Source: Pseudomonadota bacterium (GTDB taxonomy: Bacteria > Pseudomonadota > Gammaproteobacteria > CALCKW01). Taken from it: a DNA stretch of 38,938 nucleotides. Positions 10,059 to 18,649 of the stretch are shown here, one piece after another; the first letter of the stretch is position 1, and each line of letters starts with the position of its first letter. The DNA lies in contig JBCCUP010000043.1 in the NCBI GenBank assembly GCA_039196715.1, positions 1 through 38,938 on the forward strand, given 5' to 3'. The notes under the pieces were generated by a model. The model did no database searches and was not told where the DNA came from. It saw only the letters and a list, made by a program, of their open reading frames with translations. Both the position numbers and the translations under genes were made by a program.

Positions 10059-10931
10059 ATGCCCAGTCCCGGTTACCTGCCCTGGCACCCCAGTCCGAAG
10101 CGACCCGACACCGCGTTGCCGGCCGGGGCCTGCGACGCGCACTGCCACGTGTTCGGCCCCGCTGCCGACTTCCCCTTCGCCCCCACGAGCACCTACGAAC
10201 CCGTGGATGCCTCGGCGACGGACCTCTTCGCGCTGCACAAACACCTCGGCATCGCGCGTTCGGTTATCGTGCAGGCGAGCTGTCATGGCACCAACAACGA
10301 CGCTATGGCCGATGCGCTGGTTCGCGGCGGCGACAACTACCGCGGCGTTGCGGTGGTCGCCAACACGGTGAGCGAGGAAGAACTGCAAGCCCTGCACAAC
10401 GCTGGCGTGCGCGGCGTGCGCTTCAACTTCGTCAAACGGCTCGGTGGCGGCAAGCCCTTCGACTACTACGCGCCGATCATCGACAAGGTCGCTGCGCTGC
10501 AGTGGAGTGTCGTGGTCTACCTCGAAGCGCACGACCTCGCCGAGATCGCCCCGTTCATCCAGCGGATTCCCGTCCCGGTGGTCATCGATCACATGGGCCG
10601 GGTGCCGGTACAGGCCGGCACGACGTCGGACAGCTACCGACTGCTGGCGAGCCTGCTCGAAGACGACCACTTCTGGGTCAAGATCAGCTGCCCGGAGCGG
10701 CTGTCCCAGTCCGGCCCGCCGTATGCCGACGTCGACACAGTCGCCCGCGCGCTGCTCGCGCACTGCCCCGATCGCGTCCTCTGGGGCACTGACTGGCCTC
10801 ACCCCAACATGAAATCGCACATGCCGGACGACGGTCTGCTGGTCGACCGCCTGGTCAGCGTCTGCGACCACGACAGCGCGGTGCTGCAGCGCGTGCTGGT
10901 GGACAACCCGACACGCCTCTACTGGAGCTGA
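10059..10931 (+). CDS. ligI: 2-pyrone-4,6-dicarboxylate hydrolase (lactonase)
   Basis: LigI hydrolyses 2-pyrone-4,6-dicarboxylate to 4-oxalomesaconate. It is a cog3618-type amidohydrolase that works without a divalent metal. The 290-residue protein has the family signature D-A-H-C-H-V-F-G-P (26-34, with H28 and H30), IDHMGRVP in the middle and WGTDWPHPN near the C terminus, which carries the conserved aspartate. It starts 5 bases after the ligC stop; the ribosome binding site is weak. The four-base gap to ligK indicates a common transcript. Confidence 0.93.
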   Translation: MPSPGYLPWHPSPKRPDTALPAGACDAHCHVFGPAADFPFAPTSTYEPVDASATDLFALHKHLGIARSVIVQASCHGTNNDAMADALVRGGDNYRGVAVVANTVSEEELQALHNAGVRGVRFNFVKRLGGGKPFDYYAPIIDKVAALQWSVVVYLEAHDLAEIAPFIQRIPVPVVIDHMGRVPVQAGTTSDSYRLLASLLEDDHFWVKISCPERLSQSGPPYADVDTVARALLAHCPDRVLWGTDWPHPNMKSHMPDDGLLVDRLVSVCDHDSAVLQRVLVDNPTRLYWS

Positions 10932-10934
10932 CGC

Positions 10935-11627
10935 ATGCGACACGTCGCCGTTCGCCACATCCGACGCGTCGACGCCGACACGGTCGACGCCTTCCGTTCA
11001 CAGGGTGTGGCCACCGTGCACGAGGCCTACGGCCGACAGGGCCTGTTGAAGCCCTACATGCGCCCGATCTACCCGGGCGCGCAGACCGCCGGCAGTGCCG
11101 TGACGATCCTCGCGCAACCGGGTGACAACTGGATGGTGCACGTCGCGATCGAGCTCTGCCAACCCGGCGACGTGCTGGTGGTCGCGTGCACCACCGACAA
11201 CACAGACGGCATGTTCGGCGATCTGCTCGCGACCTCGGCCAAGGCGCGCGGTGTGCGCGGCCTGGTCATCGACGCCGGGTGCCGCGATGTGCACGACCTC
11301 AAGGCCATGCAGTTCCCCGTGTGGTCACGCGCAGTCAGCGCCAAGGGCACGGTCAAGAACACCCTCGGCGCCGTCAACGTGCCGGTGGTGTGCGCGGGCC
11401 AGCTCGTGCACCCCGGCGACCTGATCGTCGCGGACGACGACGGCGTCGTGTGCGTGCGCCGCGCGGATGCCGCGGACGTGCTCGACAAAGCCGCTGCGCG
11501 CGAGGCGCTGGAAGCCGACAAGCGGAACCAGCTCGCGGCTGGCGTGTTGGGGCTGGACATGTACAACATGAGACCGGGGCTCGAGGCCGCAGGCTTCACC
11601 TACGTCGACAGCCCGGACGACCTGTAG
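10935..11627 (+). CDS. ligK: 4-carboxy-4-hydroxy-2-oxoadipate aldolase / oxaloacetate decarboxylase
   Basis: LigK performs the last step of the pathway, splitting 4-carboxy-4-hydroxy-2-oxoadipate into pyruvate and oxaloacetate; family members also decarboxylate oxaloacetate. The 230-residue protein is a class II RraA-like aldolase. It carries the [11 protein letters not shown] start block and V-I-D-A-G-C-R-D, whose Arg-Asp pair is the family's metal and substrate site. The C-terminal tail ([18 protein letters not shown]) is typical of CHA aldolases and is absent from plain RraA. GGAG lies 8 bases before ATG 10935. Confidence 0.92.
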   Translation: MRHVAVRHIRRVDADTVDAFRSQGVATVHEAYGRQGLLKPYMRPIYPGAQTAGSAVTILAQPGDNWMVHVAIELCQPGDVLVVACTTDNTDGMFGDLLATSAKARGVRGLVIDAGCRDVHDLKAMQFPVWSRAVSAKGTVKNTLGAVNVPVVCAGQLVHPGDLIVADDDGVVCVRRADAADVLDKAAAREALEADKRNQLAAGVLGLDMYNMRPGLEAAGFTYVDSPDDL

Positions 11628-11692
11628 TGCTCCAGCCCTCTGTAAACCACGGATTCAGCGCCCCTGTACGGAAGGCGCACTAGGACCGCACC

Positions 11693-12703
11693 ATGATCAT
11701 CGACTGCCACGGACACTACACCACCACCCCGCCGGGCGTCGGTGCATACCGCGACGCACAGAAAGCGGCGCTGGAGAACGACCCGGCTCACGTCGGCGAA
11801 AAAGGCGTTATGGCGGTCAGCGACGACGAAATCCGCGAATCGATCGAGACCAATCAGCTCCGATTGCAGCAGGAACGCGGCACCGACCTCACGATCTTCT
11901 CGCCCCGTGCAAGCTGGATGGGCCACCACGTCGGCAACGCAAACACGAGCCGCTTCTGGACAGAGCACCAGAACGACATCATCCGCCGCGTGTGTGACCT
12001 CTTTCCGAGCAACTTCGCCCCGGTCGCCCAGCTGCCGCAGTCACCGGGTGTGCCACCGGCCGACTCGGTGGCCGAGATCGACCGGGTCGTCGGCGGCATG
12101 GGTTTCATCGGCATCAACCTCAACCCCGACCCCTCGGGCGGCTGGTGGAACGGTGTCTCACTCGCCGACCGGGCTTTCTACCCGATCTACGAAAAGATGG
12201 TCGAGTACGATATCCCGGCGATGATCCACGTCAGCGCCGCCTGCAATCCGGCCTTTCACACCACCGGCAGTCACTACCTGGGCGCCGACACCACGGCCTT
12301 CCAGCAATTGATGATGTCCGATGTGTTCAGCGACTTCCCGTCGCTCAAGGTCATCATTCCGCACGGCGGCGGCGCCGTGCCCTACCACTGGGGCCGCTTC
12401 CGAGGGCTGGCGCAGGACCGTGGGCTGCCGACACTCGACGAACTGGTGTTGAACAACGTCTATTTCGATACCTGCGTTTACCACCAGAGCGGAATCGACC
12501 TGCTGCTGAAGGTCATCCCGGCCAAGAACATCCTGTTCGCCTCGGAGATGATCGGCGCGGTGCGCGGTGTCGACCCGGAGTCCGGCCACCATTACGACGA
12601 CACCAAACGGTACATCGACGCAAGTGAGCTCGACGCCGACGACAAGGCGATGATCTTCGAAGGCAACAGCCGGCGCGTGTTCTCTCGCCTCGCGCTGCCA
12701 TGA
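11693..12703 (+). CDS. ligJ: 4-oxalomesaconate hydratase
   Basis: LigJ adds water to 4-oxalomesaconate (enol or 4-carboxy-2-hydroxymuconate form) to give 4-carboxy-4-hydroxy-2-oxoadipate. The 336-residue protein is a zinc-dependent amidohydrolase-fold lyase that opens with I-D-C-H-G-H-Y (H6 and H8 as metal ligands). Further metal-site blocks are MIHVSA, IPHGGGAVPYH and FASEMIGAVRG. An AGGA sequence stands 7 bases before ATG 11693. The 65-bp gap from ligK is the longest in the run, but I saw no terminator in it. The stop overlaps the ligU start (ATGA). Confidence 0.93.
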   Translation: MIIDCHGHYTTTPPGVGAYRDAQKAALENDPAHVGEKGVMAVSDDEIRESIETNQLRLQQERGTDLTIFSPRASWMGHHVGNANTSRFWTEHQNDIIRRVCDLFPSNFAPVAQLPQSPGVPPADSVAEIDRVVGGMGFIGINLNPDPSGGWWNGVSLADRAFYPIYEKMVEYDIPAMIHVSAACNPAFHTTGSHYLGADTTAFQQLMMSDVFSDFPSLKVIIPHGGGAVPYHWGRFRGLAQDRGLPTLDELVLNNVYFDTCVYHQSGIDLLLKVIPAKNILFASEMIGAVRGVDPESGHHYDDTKRYIDASELDADDKAMIFEGNSRRVFSRLALP

Positions 12704-13767
12704 GCGTCGGCATCCCCTGCAGCTGGATACGCGGCGGCACGAGCAAGGGCGCCTACTTTCTCGCAAGCGACCTGCCTGCCGACGAGCCGGAACGCGACCG
12801 GGTGTTGCTCGCCATCCTCGGCAGCCCCGACCCCCGGCAGATCAACGGCATCGGCGGCGCAGACCCGCTGACCTCCAAGGTCGCGATCGTCTCGCCACCG
12901 AGTCGCACCGACGCCGACATCGATTTTCTGTTCCTGCAGGTGTTCGTCGACAAACCGGTGGTCACCGACGCACAAAACTGCGGCAACATCCTCGCAGGCG
13001 TGGTGCAGTTTGCGGTCGAACGGGGACTGCTCGCCGCCCGCGACGGCACCACCGTCGCGCGCGTGCACATGCGGAACAGCGCGCAGGTCGCCGAGGTGGA
13101 GATCCGTACCCCCGGCGCCCGCGTGACCTGGTCGGGCGACGCGCAGATCGACGGCGTGCCCGGGTCGGCGGCGCCGGTGTTGCAGAATTTCCCGGAGGCA
13201 GCCGGCAGCAACTGCAGCGCGCTGCTGCCCACCGGTAACGCGCGCGACACCGTGGCCGGCGCCGTGGTCACGCTGATCGACAACGGCATGCCCGTCGTCG
13301 TGTTGCGGGCGAGCGACTTCGGTATCAGCGGCACGGAGACCCGTGACGCGCTCGATGCCAACGACACGCTCAAGGCTGGGCTCGAACGGGTACGTCTCGC
13401 CGCGGGCCCGTTGATGAACCTCGGCGATGTCAGTGACAAGAGCGTACCGAAGATGACGCTGGTGTCGGCGCCGCAGCACGGTGGCACTGTCACGTCGCGG
13501 ACCTTCATACCCCACCGCTGCCACGCCTCGATCGGGGTGCTCGGTGCGGTCAGCGTGGCCACCGCCTGCGTGCTCGAGGGCAGCGTGTGCGACGGCATCG
13601 CGGGCAAACCCGACGCCACCGGCCGGGTGTCAGTCGAGCACCCGATCGGCGAGGTATCGGTCGTCATGGCGACGTCGATCGACGGCGGCGAACTCACGGT
13701 GAGCAAAGCCGCCGTGCTGCGCACGGCCCGAAAACTCTTTGACGGCACCGTGTACCCTGCCGACTGA
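12700..13767 (+). CDS. ligU: 4-oxalomesaconate tautomerase (PrpF family)
   Basis: This 355-residue protein belongs to the PrpF/diaminopimelate-epimerase fold family. LigU in sphingomonads, and GalD in pseudomonads, isomerise 4-oxalomesaconate before hydration by LigJ. K60 (TSKVAIV) and C94 (QNCGN) have the same 34-residue spacing as the catalytic Lys and Cys I recall for LigU. The start motif SWIRGGTSKGAYF and a late HPIGEVSVV block fit PrpF proteins. It overlaps ligJ by 4 bases, so coupling is likely. PrpF aconitate isomerase is a formal alternative, but no 2-methylcitrate genes are nearby. Confidence 0.88.
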   Translation: MSVGIPCSWIRGGTSKGAYFLASDLPADEPERDRVLLAILGSPDPRQINGIGGADPLTSKVAIVSPPSRTDADIDFLFLQVFVDKPVVTDAQNCGNILAGVVQFAVERGLLAARDGTTVARVHMRNSAQVAEVEIRTPGARVTWSGDAQIDGVPGSAAPVLQNFPEAAGSNCSALLPTGNARDTVAGAVVTLIDNGMPVVVLRASDFGISGTETRDALDANDTLKAGLERVRLAAGPLMNLGDVSDKSVPKMTLVSAPQHGGTVTSRTFIPHRCHASIGVLGAVSVATACVLEGSVCDGIAGKPDATGRVSVEHPIGEVSVVMATSIDGGELTVSKAAVLRTARKLFDGTVYPAD

Positions 13768-13786
13768 GCCCTCAGCGACGGCAACC

Positions 13787-14557
13787 ATGGCACAGCACAC
13801 CTTCGGTGTCATCGGCACCGGCCATTTCGCGTCCTACACGATCAAGGCCCTGCGTGCTGGCGGCAACACCGACCCGATCGTGCTCTCGCCGCGCAACGCC
13901 GACTACGCCGCGGCGCTCGCCCGTGACCAGGGCTGCCGCGTTGCCGAGGACAACGCCGCTGTCGTCGCGGCGGCCGACACCGTCCTGCTCGCGGTCAGAC
14001 CCCACCAGCTCGACGCCGCCCTCGCCGACCTCCGGTTCCGGCCCGAGCAGACCGTGTTGTCGTCGCTCGCAGGGGTGCCGCTCGCCACCCTGCACGACAA
14101 GGGGCTGCCAGCGCACACCGTGCGGATCATGCCATCGAGTTTCGTCGAAGCCGGCGATGCGGTGTTCCCGCTGTTCCCGCCCTCCAACGCAGTCGAGCAG
14201 CTCTTTGCCGCCGCAGGACGGGTGGTCGTGTTCGACGACGAAACCGCATTCGAGCGATCGGTGCTGATCGCCTGCGCGCACGCGTGGTGTTACGCGCTGC
14301 TCGCGCACATGACCGACTGGTTCAGCGAACACGGTTGGCCCGAGGACGTGGCCCGCGACATGGTCGTGCGCCACCTGCGCGGCACCACGACCTACGCCCT
14401 GGCACACCCCGATACGCCGTTCGACGCCATCCTCGAGGGCATTGCCACCGACGGCACCTTCACCCTGGCCGGACTCGAACACTTGCACGCGCAGGACGCA
14501 TTCCGCCCGTGGTCCGAGGCCTTCGCCCGACTCGACCGCGAACTGAACCCGAACTGA
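13787..14557 (+). CDS. ProC-like NAD(P)-binding protein at the end of the lig operon
   Basis: This 256-residue protein has the fold pattern of pyrroline-5-carboxylate reductase (ProC). An N-terminal Rossmann domain opens with FGVIGTGHFASYTIKAL, VLLAVRP follows near residue 70, and RIMPSSFVEAG replaces the usual VRxMPNTP segment. In the C-terminal helical part the ProC substrate motif (SGSGPAY) is absent and the GGTT turn is altered to D-G-T-F-T-L-A-G-L. It may therefore not act on pyrroline-5-carboxylate. It lies 19 bp after ligU on the same strand with no terminator between, so it probably belongs to the 4-hydroxybenzoate operon. Its substrate is unknown. ATG 13787 is preferred over an upstream frame that overlaps ligU. 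Confidence 0.75.
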   Translation: MAQHTFGVIGTGHFASYTIKALRAGGNTDPIVLSPRNADYAAALARDQGCRVAEDNAAVVAAADTVLLAVRPHQLDAALADLRFRPEQTVLSSLAGVPLATLHDKGLPAHTVRIMPSSFVEAGDAVFPLFPPSNAVEQLFAAAGRVVVFDDETAFERSVLIACAHAWCYALLAHMTDWFSEHGWPEDVARDMVVRHLRGTTTYALAHPDTPFDAILEGIATDGTFTLAGLEHLHAQDAFRPWSEAFARLDRELNPN

Positions 14558-14569
14558 GGCAGACGCCAC

Positions 14570-15343
14570 TCACTCCCGCGCCAAACCGAACAGCGCTGCG
14601 GTGTTGCGCTCGGCCTGCGTAACGATGTGTTCCACCGGCTGCGCGCGCAGGGCTGCCACGCAGTCGACCACCTCCGGCAGGTACGCCGGCTCGTTGCGCT
14701 CGCCGCGGTGCCGGGCACCCGGCTGGTCGGGCGCGTCGGTTTCGAGCACCCACACGTCGTCCGGCAACCGGCGCACCAGCTCACGCAACCGCGTCGCCCG
14801 GTCGTGTGTCACCGCCCCGCCGATGCCGAGGTGGAAGCCGCGGTCGATCAGGGCACAGGCTTGCTGCCAACTGCCGGAGAAACTGTGAAACACCCCGGTG
14901 AGTCCGGGCGATCGGCGAACGCGCTGCGTGGCGAGGTCGACGGCCTTGCGCGCGTGCACGATCACCGGCAATCGACGCGCCGCGGCGACGGCGATCTGCG
15001 CATCGAACAGGCTGAGCTGAACCGCCTCGGTGTCCCGCGCGTTGACGTGAAAATCGAGACCGCACTCGCCCACCGCGACCGCGTCGTGGTCATCGAGCCA
15101 GTGCTCCAGGCGTGCAGCCGCACCGGCGCCATGCGCGTCGAGGTAGCACGGGTGCAGCCCGTAGGCAGCGTGGCACAGCCGATCGGCAGCGGCCACCGCC
15201 GCCACGGCCGACCAACGCTGTTCGGTGACGGACGGCAATACGAAGCGCTCGACACCGGCCGCGCGCGCGCGCGCGACGACCGCAGCACGGTCCGGGTCGA
15301 AGGCCGGAAAGTCGAGGTGCACGTGCGAGTCGATCAGGGGCAT
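14570..15343 (-). CDS. tatD: TatD-family metal-dependent hydrolase / DNase
   Basis: TatD proteins are metal-dependent nucleases of the amidohydrolase fold. The 257-residue protein starts with MPLIDSHVHLDFPAF (metal ligands in DSHVHLD). GECGLDF, VIVHARKA, FHSFSG and VLETDAPDQP follow, all in family order. It resembles the YjjV subgroup. ATG 15343 lies inside the 3' end of the preceding aldo/keto reductase gene (10-base overlap). The frame stays open further upstream, but that part is a low-complexity Arg/Gly-rich shadow of the neighbour. It converges with the lig operon, 12 bp from its end. Confidence 0.9.
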   Translation of the reverse strand: MPLIDSHVHLDFPAFDPDRAAVVARARAAGVERFVLPSVTEQRWSAVAAVAAADRLCHAAYGLHPCYLDAHGAGAAARLEHWLDDHDAVAVGECGLDFHVNARDTEAVQLSLFDAQIAVAAARRLPVIVHARKAVDLATQRVRRSPGLTGVFHSFSGSWQQACALIDRGFHLGIGGAVTHDRATRLRELVRRLPDDVWVLETDAPDQPGARHRGERNEPAYLPEVVDCVAALRAQPVEHIVTQAERNTAALFGLARE

Positions 15344-16371
15344 GGGTTCGGCTGCCGTGCGTGCGTTTCGCCGATGGCGCGGCGCAGTGGCCGCGCTGGC
15401 GCCAGGGCCGCCGCCGCGGTGTTCTCGCGCAATTGCGCCTCGGTGCTCACCCCCATGACCACGGTCGACACCCCGGGTTGCGCCACGGTCCAGCCGAGGG
15501 CCATTGCGGCGGGTGTGACACCGTGCGCCTCGGCAATGGCGCAATACCGTCCCACCGAAGCCGTGGCGCGCTCCGTGGTGTAGCGGTCGTAGTAGTCCGG
15601 CCACCGTGCCAACCGGGTGGCATCAGGGCGAGTGCCGCCCTGGTATTTTCCACTCAGCACACCGTCGGCAAGCGGTGCGTACGCCATCAAGCCAAGCCCC
15701 TCGCGGTGCAGCACCTCGCCGAGACCGATCTCCGCGGTGCGGTTGAGCAGGTTGTAGGGGTTCTGCACGCTGACCACGCGCTGCAAGCCATGCCGTTCGG
15801 CCAACATGAGGTAGTGCATGACGCCCCAGGGCGTTTCGTTCGACAGGCCAATGTGCCGGACGCGGCCCTCTTCCACCAGCACCGTCAGCGCCTCCAGCGT
15901 TTCGAGGATGGGTGTGGCACCGTGGTCGTCGCGCGGTGCGTAGCCAAGCCGACCGAAGTAGTTGGTGCTGCGCGCGGGCCAGTGCACCTGGTAGAGATCG
16001 AGGTAGTCGGTGCAGAGCCGATCGAGGCTGGCCGACACCGCGTCTCGAATGTGCGTGCGTGTGAGCTGCGGCCCACCGCGCAGGTAGCGCAGCTTCGCAG
16101 CCGGGCCGCTGACCTTCGACGCGATGCACACACGGTCGCGGGCCTGGCGCGCCAACCAGACGCCGAGGATCGATTCGCTCGCGCCCTGCGTTTCCGCGCG
16201 CATCGGCGAGGCGTAGCTCTCGGCCGTGTCGAACGCGGTCACACCCAACGCGAGGGCGGCATCGAGCAGGTCCTGCGCGAGCGCAGCGTCAACCTGCTCG
16301 CCGAAATTCATCGTGCCAAGGGTCAGTGCACTGACCGTGGGGCCCGCCGTGCCGAGTTGACGAAGCTGCAC
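15334..16371 (-). CDS. tas: NADP(H)-dependent aldo/keto reductase, Tas-like
   Basis: This 345-residue aldo/keto reductase reduces aldehydes or ketones with NADPH; the natural substrate is unknown. The catalytic tetrad is visible as D48, Y53, K86 and H130 (FDTAESY, IASKVSG, YQVHWP). The YQVHWPAR...NYFG segment, the length and the VSVQNPYNLLNR block point to the Tas group. The start is GTG 16371, with AGGAGG 7 bases upstream, a clear ribosome binding site. The 3' end overlaps the tatD start, suggesting one transcript. Confidence 0.88.
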   Translation of the reverse strand: MQLRQLGTAGPTVSALTLGTMNFGEQVDAALAQDLLDAALALGVTAFDTAESYASPMRAETQGASESILGVWLARQARDRVCIASKVSGPAAKLRYLRGGPQLTRTHIRDAVSASLDRLCTDYLDLYQVHWPARSTNYFGRLGYAPRDDHGATPILETLEALTVLVEEGRVRHIGLSNETPWGVMHYLMLAERHGLQRVVSVQNPYNLLNRTAEIGLGEVLHREGLGLMAYAPLADGVLSGKYQGGTRPDATRLARWPDYYDRYTTERATASVGRYCAIAEAHGVTPAAMALGWTVAQPGVSTVVMGVSTEAQLRENTAAAALAPARPLRRAIGETHARQPNPCP

Positions 16372-16485
16372 CGGGCTGCCTCCTGCGCCGTGTCTTGCCG
16401 TGCGTCGATCCGCCCTAGCCTATTGACTGGCGCGGTCGGACGCCAGTCCGTGCGGCAGTCCCACTGCGTGGGTGTCGCCGCGGTG

Positions 16486-17655
16486 TCAGTCGATCAGCAA
16501 GGTCAACACGCTGGTGTGGCTGTAACGCCGCCCGGCGTGGATGTCGCAGTCAGCCCGGTAACCGATCAGCGGGAACTGCCCCAACGCGGCTCGGATCGAG
16601 GCGAGCTCGGTGCCTGGCGCGCTGTTCGACACACGCCCGCCGATGTACACGCCGGCGCGGATGGTGCGTCCCCGCGTGCGTTCGACCGCCTGGCACAGCA
16701 GCGTGTCGAAGTGTCGCCATGCCGCATCGCCGTCGCGGCGGTAGAAGCGCAGCCGCCCACTGAGTGCAATCCGTTCGTCCACGCGAAACGAACGGGTGAC
16801 CGGGTCGATCGAGAGAAAGTCGGCGGGCGCAAAGTCCTCACCGCCGGTTTCAGTCGCGAGTGCGGGACAGATGAAGCTGGTCAACCGGTCGAGATCGCGA
16901 CTCAGGAGTTCGCCAGCCTCGTCGAACAACACGTCAAGCGCCGGCCGGCCGTTCAACTCGCGGATGTCACCACCAGCCATGCGGGTGACGGCGTGGGTGC
17001 TGCCCAACGGGGAGCAGCCGAGTGCGCGGCCACTGAAGACATCGACGTCACGGCCGAAGACCACCCCGGACACGCCACCGCTGATCACGTTCACCGCAAG
17101 CTGCAGTCCCGGTCGCCGCCGGCCGATCAGGCCACCGACCAGCGGCGCGTCGCCGATGTACCGACTGAGTTCATCGACCATGTCGAGCCCACCGGGGTTG
17201 CTCGCATCGCCGTGAATCAGCGCACCGCTGAGTCCGTTGCGCTGTCGCCAACCGTGCAGGCTTGCCAGGCGCCCGGCCAGACTTCGACGCGCACCGGCGA
17301 GAATGCGGAACTGGTCGACCGCCACATCACCGACCATGATCGCAAGGCTGCCACCGTTGCGGTATTCGACGCAGTCGGCCATCAACCCGTCGACCGTGGC
17401 GCCGACCCAGTTGACGCGCGGGAACGCACGGTAGAGTTTTTCGATCAGCGGCTCGAACTGGTCGATCAGATCAGTGGAGAGGTACACCACCCCCAGCGTC
17501 GCGCCAACCGGCGCGTCCTCGAGTTGCGCCAGGCATTCGGGCAACATGGCATCAATGTGTCGCCCAGCCGCGTGACCAACGGCAAAGCCGCCCAGGGCAC
17601 GGGAACGAAGCACGGGATTGACAGAAACAAGGCCCTGCATGAGGCGCGGACTCAC
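16486..17655 (-). CDS. FIST domain (FIST_N + FIST_C) sensory protein
   Basis: This 389-residue protein has the two-part FIST architecture. An N-terminal FIST domain (about 30-220) contains VGATVDGLMA and the turn VGGLIGRRR, and a FIST_C domain (about 225-370) ends in AGVYIGGRVSNSA. FIST proteins are thought to bind small ligands such as amino acids, and are often linked to chemotaxis or two-component partners; none is adjacent here. There is no signal peptide or membrane segment, so it is probably cytoplasmic. The frame starts at GTG 17655; an ATG at 17640 (residue 6) is an equally good start, and neither has a strong ribosome binding site. Confidence 0.8.
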   Translation of the reverse strand: MSPRLMQGLVSVNPVLRSRALGGFAVGHAAGRHIDAMLPECLAQLEDAPVGATLGVVYLSTDLIDQFEPLIEKLYRAFPRVNWVGATVDGLMADCVEYRNGGSLAIMVGDVAVDQFRILAGARRSLAGRLASLHGWRQRNGLSGALIHGDASNPGGLDMVDELSRYIGDAPLVGGLIGRRRPGLQLAVNVISGGVSGVVFGRDVDVFSGRALGCSPLGSTHAVTRMAGGDIRELNGRPALDVLFDEAGELLSRDLDRLTSFICPALATETGGEDFAPADFLSIDPVTRSFRVDERIALSGRLRFYRRDGDAAWRHFDTLLCQAVERTRGRTIRAGVYIGGRVSNSAPGTELASIRAALGQFPLIGYRADCDIHAGRRYSHTSVLTLLID

Positions 17656-17808
17656 ATTCGACTTGGGCGCAGTCTACGAACGCCACACCGGACCCAGCGA
17701 GACCCAGTCCACACTCTACACGCCGCACGGTCGCGCACCGCTGCGAGGCCATCGACACTGGTTCAGGTTTGATACTGGTCGCGCGCAACTGGCTCAGGCG
17801 TGTGCGCA

Positions 17809-18519
17809 TCATGGCGCCAAACGCTCGAATTCGAGGTCCTGTACGCGGTGCCCGAGCAGGAGCCCGCGCGCTTCGAAGCGCGTTTGCATGCGGTAGGCCG
17901 GCGGCTCGGAAGCCAAGCCCTCACCGACGCGGTTGCGGAACTGGGCGCAGGTGCCGATCGCCTCGTGCATCCATTCGGCGTAGGGCTCCCAATCGGTCGC
18001 CAAGTGCCAGACCCCACCCGGCACGATGGCACGTGCGGCGATTTCGGCAAATTCGGCGTTGATCAGACGGCGCTTGTGGTGCCGCTTCTTGTGCCAGGGG
18101 TCGGGGAACAACACCAGCAGGCGCGCGACCGACGCAACGGGCAAGCGTTCGCCGAGCGCAATCACCGCGTCCTGCTCGAGCACGCGCAAGTTGGCGATGC
18201 CGGTCTCCTGCATGCGGTGTAGACAGTGGCCCACGCCGGGACGGTGCACCTCGATACCCAACACGTTGATGTCGGGGTGCGCCGCTGCCAGCGACACCAG
18301 GCTTTCACCGTTGCCGAAGCCAATCTCGACCCAGAGCGGCGCGTCGCGCCCGAACAGGGTGACCGGGTCGATCGGGGTGTTGTCGACAGGCACCCCGAAC
18401 GCCGGGTACAAGTCGTTGAGCGCGCGCGACTGCGAACCGGTCAATCGACCGCTCCGCAGCACGAAACTGCGCACGGCGCGGCGTGGCACGTCAGGTGGGT
18501 TGGGGGCGTCTTCGGTCAC
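17809..18519 (-). CDS. trmB: tRNA (guanine-N7-)-methyltransferase
   Basis: TrmB methylates guanine 46 in the variable loop of tRNA with S-adenosylmethionine. The 236-residue protein has the SAM motif E-I-G-F-G-N-G-E-S (65-73), the ligand block LGIEVHRPGVG, the catalytic-loop signature LLVLFPDPWHKKRHHKRR and the late ATDWEPYAEWM. All are diagnostic. It stands on its own, about 150 bp from the FIST gene and 130 bp from the HDOD gene, all on the minus strand. Confidence 0.95.
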   Translation of the reverse strand: MTEDAPNPPDVPRRAVRSFVLRSGRLTGSQSRALNDLYPAFGVPVDNTPIDPVTLFGRDAPLWVEIGFGNGESLVSLAAAHPDINVLGIEVHRPGVGHCLHRMQETGIANLRVLEQDAVIALGERLPVASVARLLVLFPDPWHKKRHHKRRLINAEFAEIAARAIVPGGVWHLATDWEPYAEWMHEAIGTCAQFRNRVGEGLASEPPAYRMQTRFEARGLLLGHRVQDLEFERLAP

Positions 18520-18619
18520 GGCGGCGTGCGGGTACCTGCGAGGCGCGTAGGGTACCGCGTCACTGTCAGGCTGTCAGGTTCGGACAGGGTTGGCTTTCGG
18601 TCCGGGCGAACAGCCGAGA

Positions 18620-18636
18620 CTGCCCACAGTGGGCAG
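18620..18636 (-). other. Hairpin downstream of the HDOD gene
   Basis: A 7-bp perfect inverted repeat (CTGCCCA 18620-18626 with TGGGCAG 18630-18636) lies 13 bases after the stop codon of the HDOD gene. No T-run follows on the minus strand. It may protect the 3' end or help Rho-dependent termination, but it is not a classic intrinsic terminator. Confidence 0.3.
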
Positions 18637-18649
18637 CCCCCATACGGAC

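Noticed and set aside
15259-15273. Alternating GC run as a Z-DNA or repeat element
   Set aside because: It lies inside tatD and simply encodes alternating Ala and Arg codons. It is too short to stand out in this GC-rich DNA.
15344-15604. N-terminal extension of TatD
   Set aside because: The added residues are Arg/Gly/His-rich, have no homology and lie antisense-free but out of frame inside the aldo/keto reductase gene. The family start motif begins at ATG 15343.
15361-17772. An 803-codon open frame on the plus strand across the aldo/keto reductase and FIST genes
   Set aside because: It is antisense to two well-supported genes, has a low-complexity Arg/Ala/Gln-rich composition and shows no recognisable domain. 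Long antisense frames are expected at this GC content.
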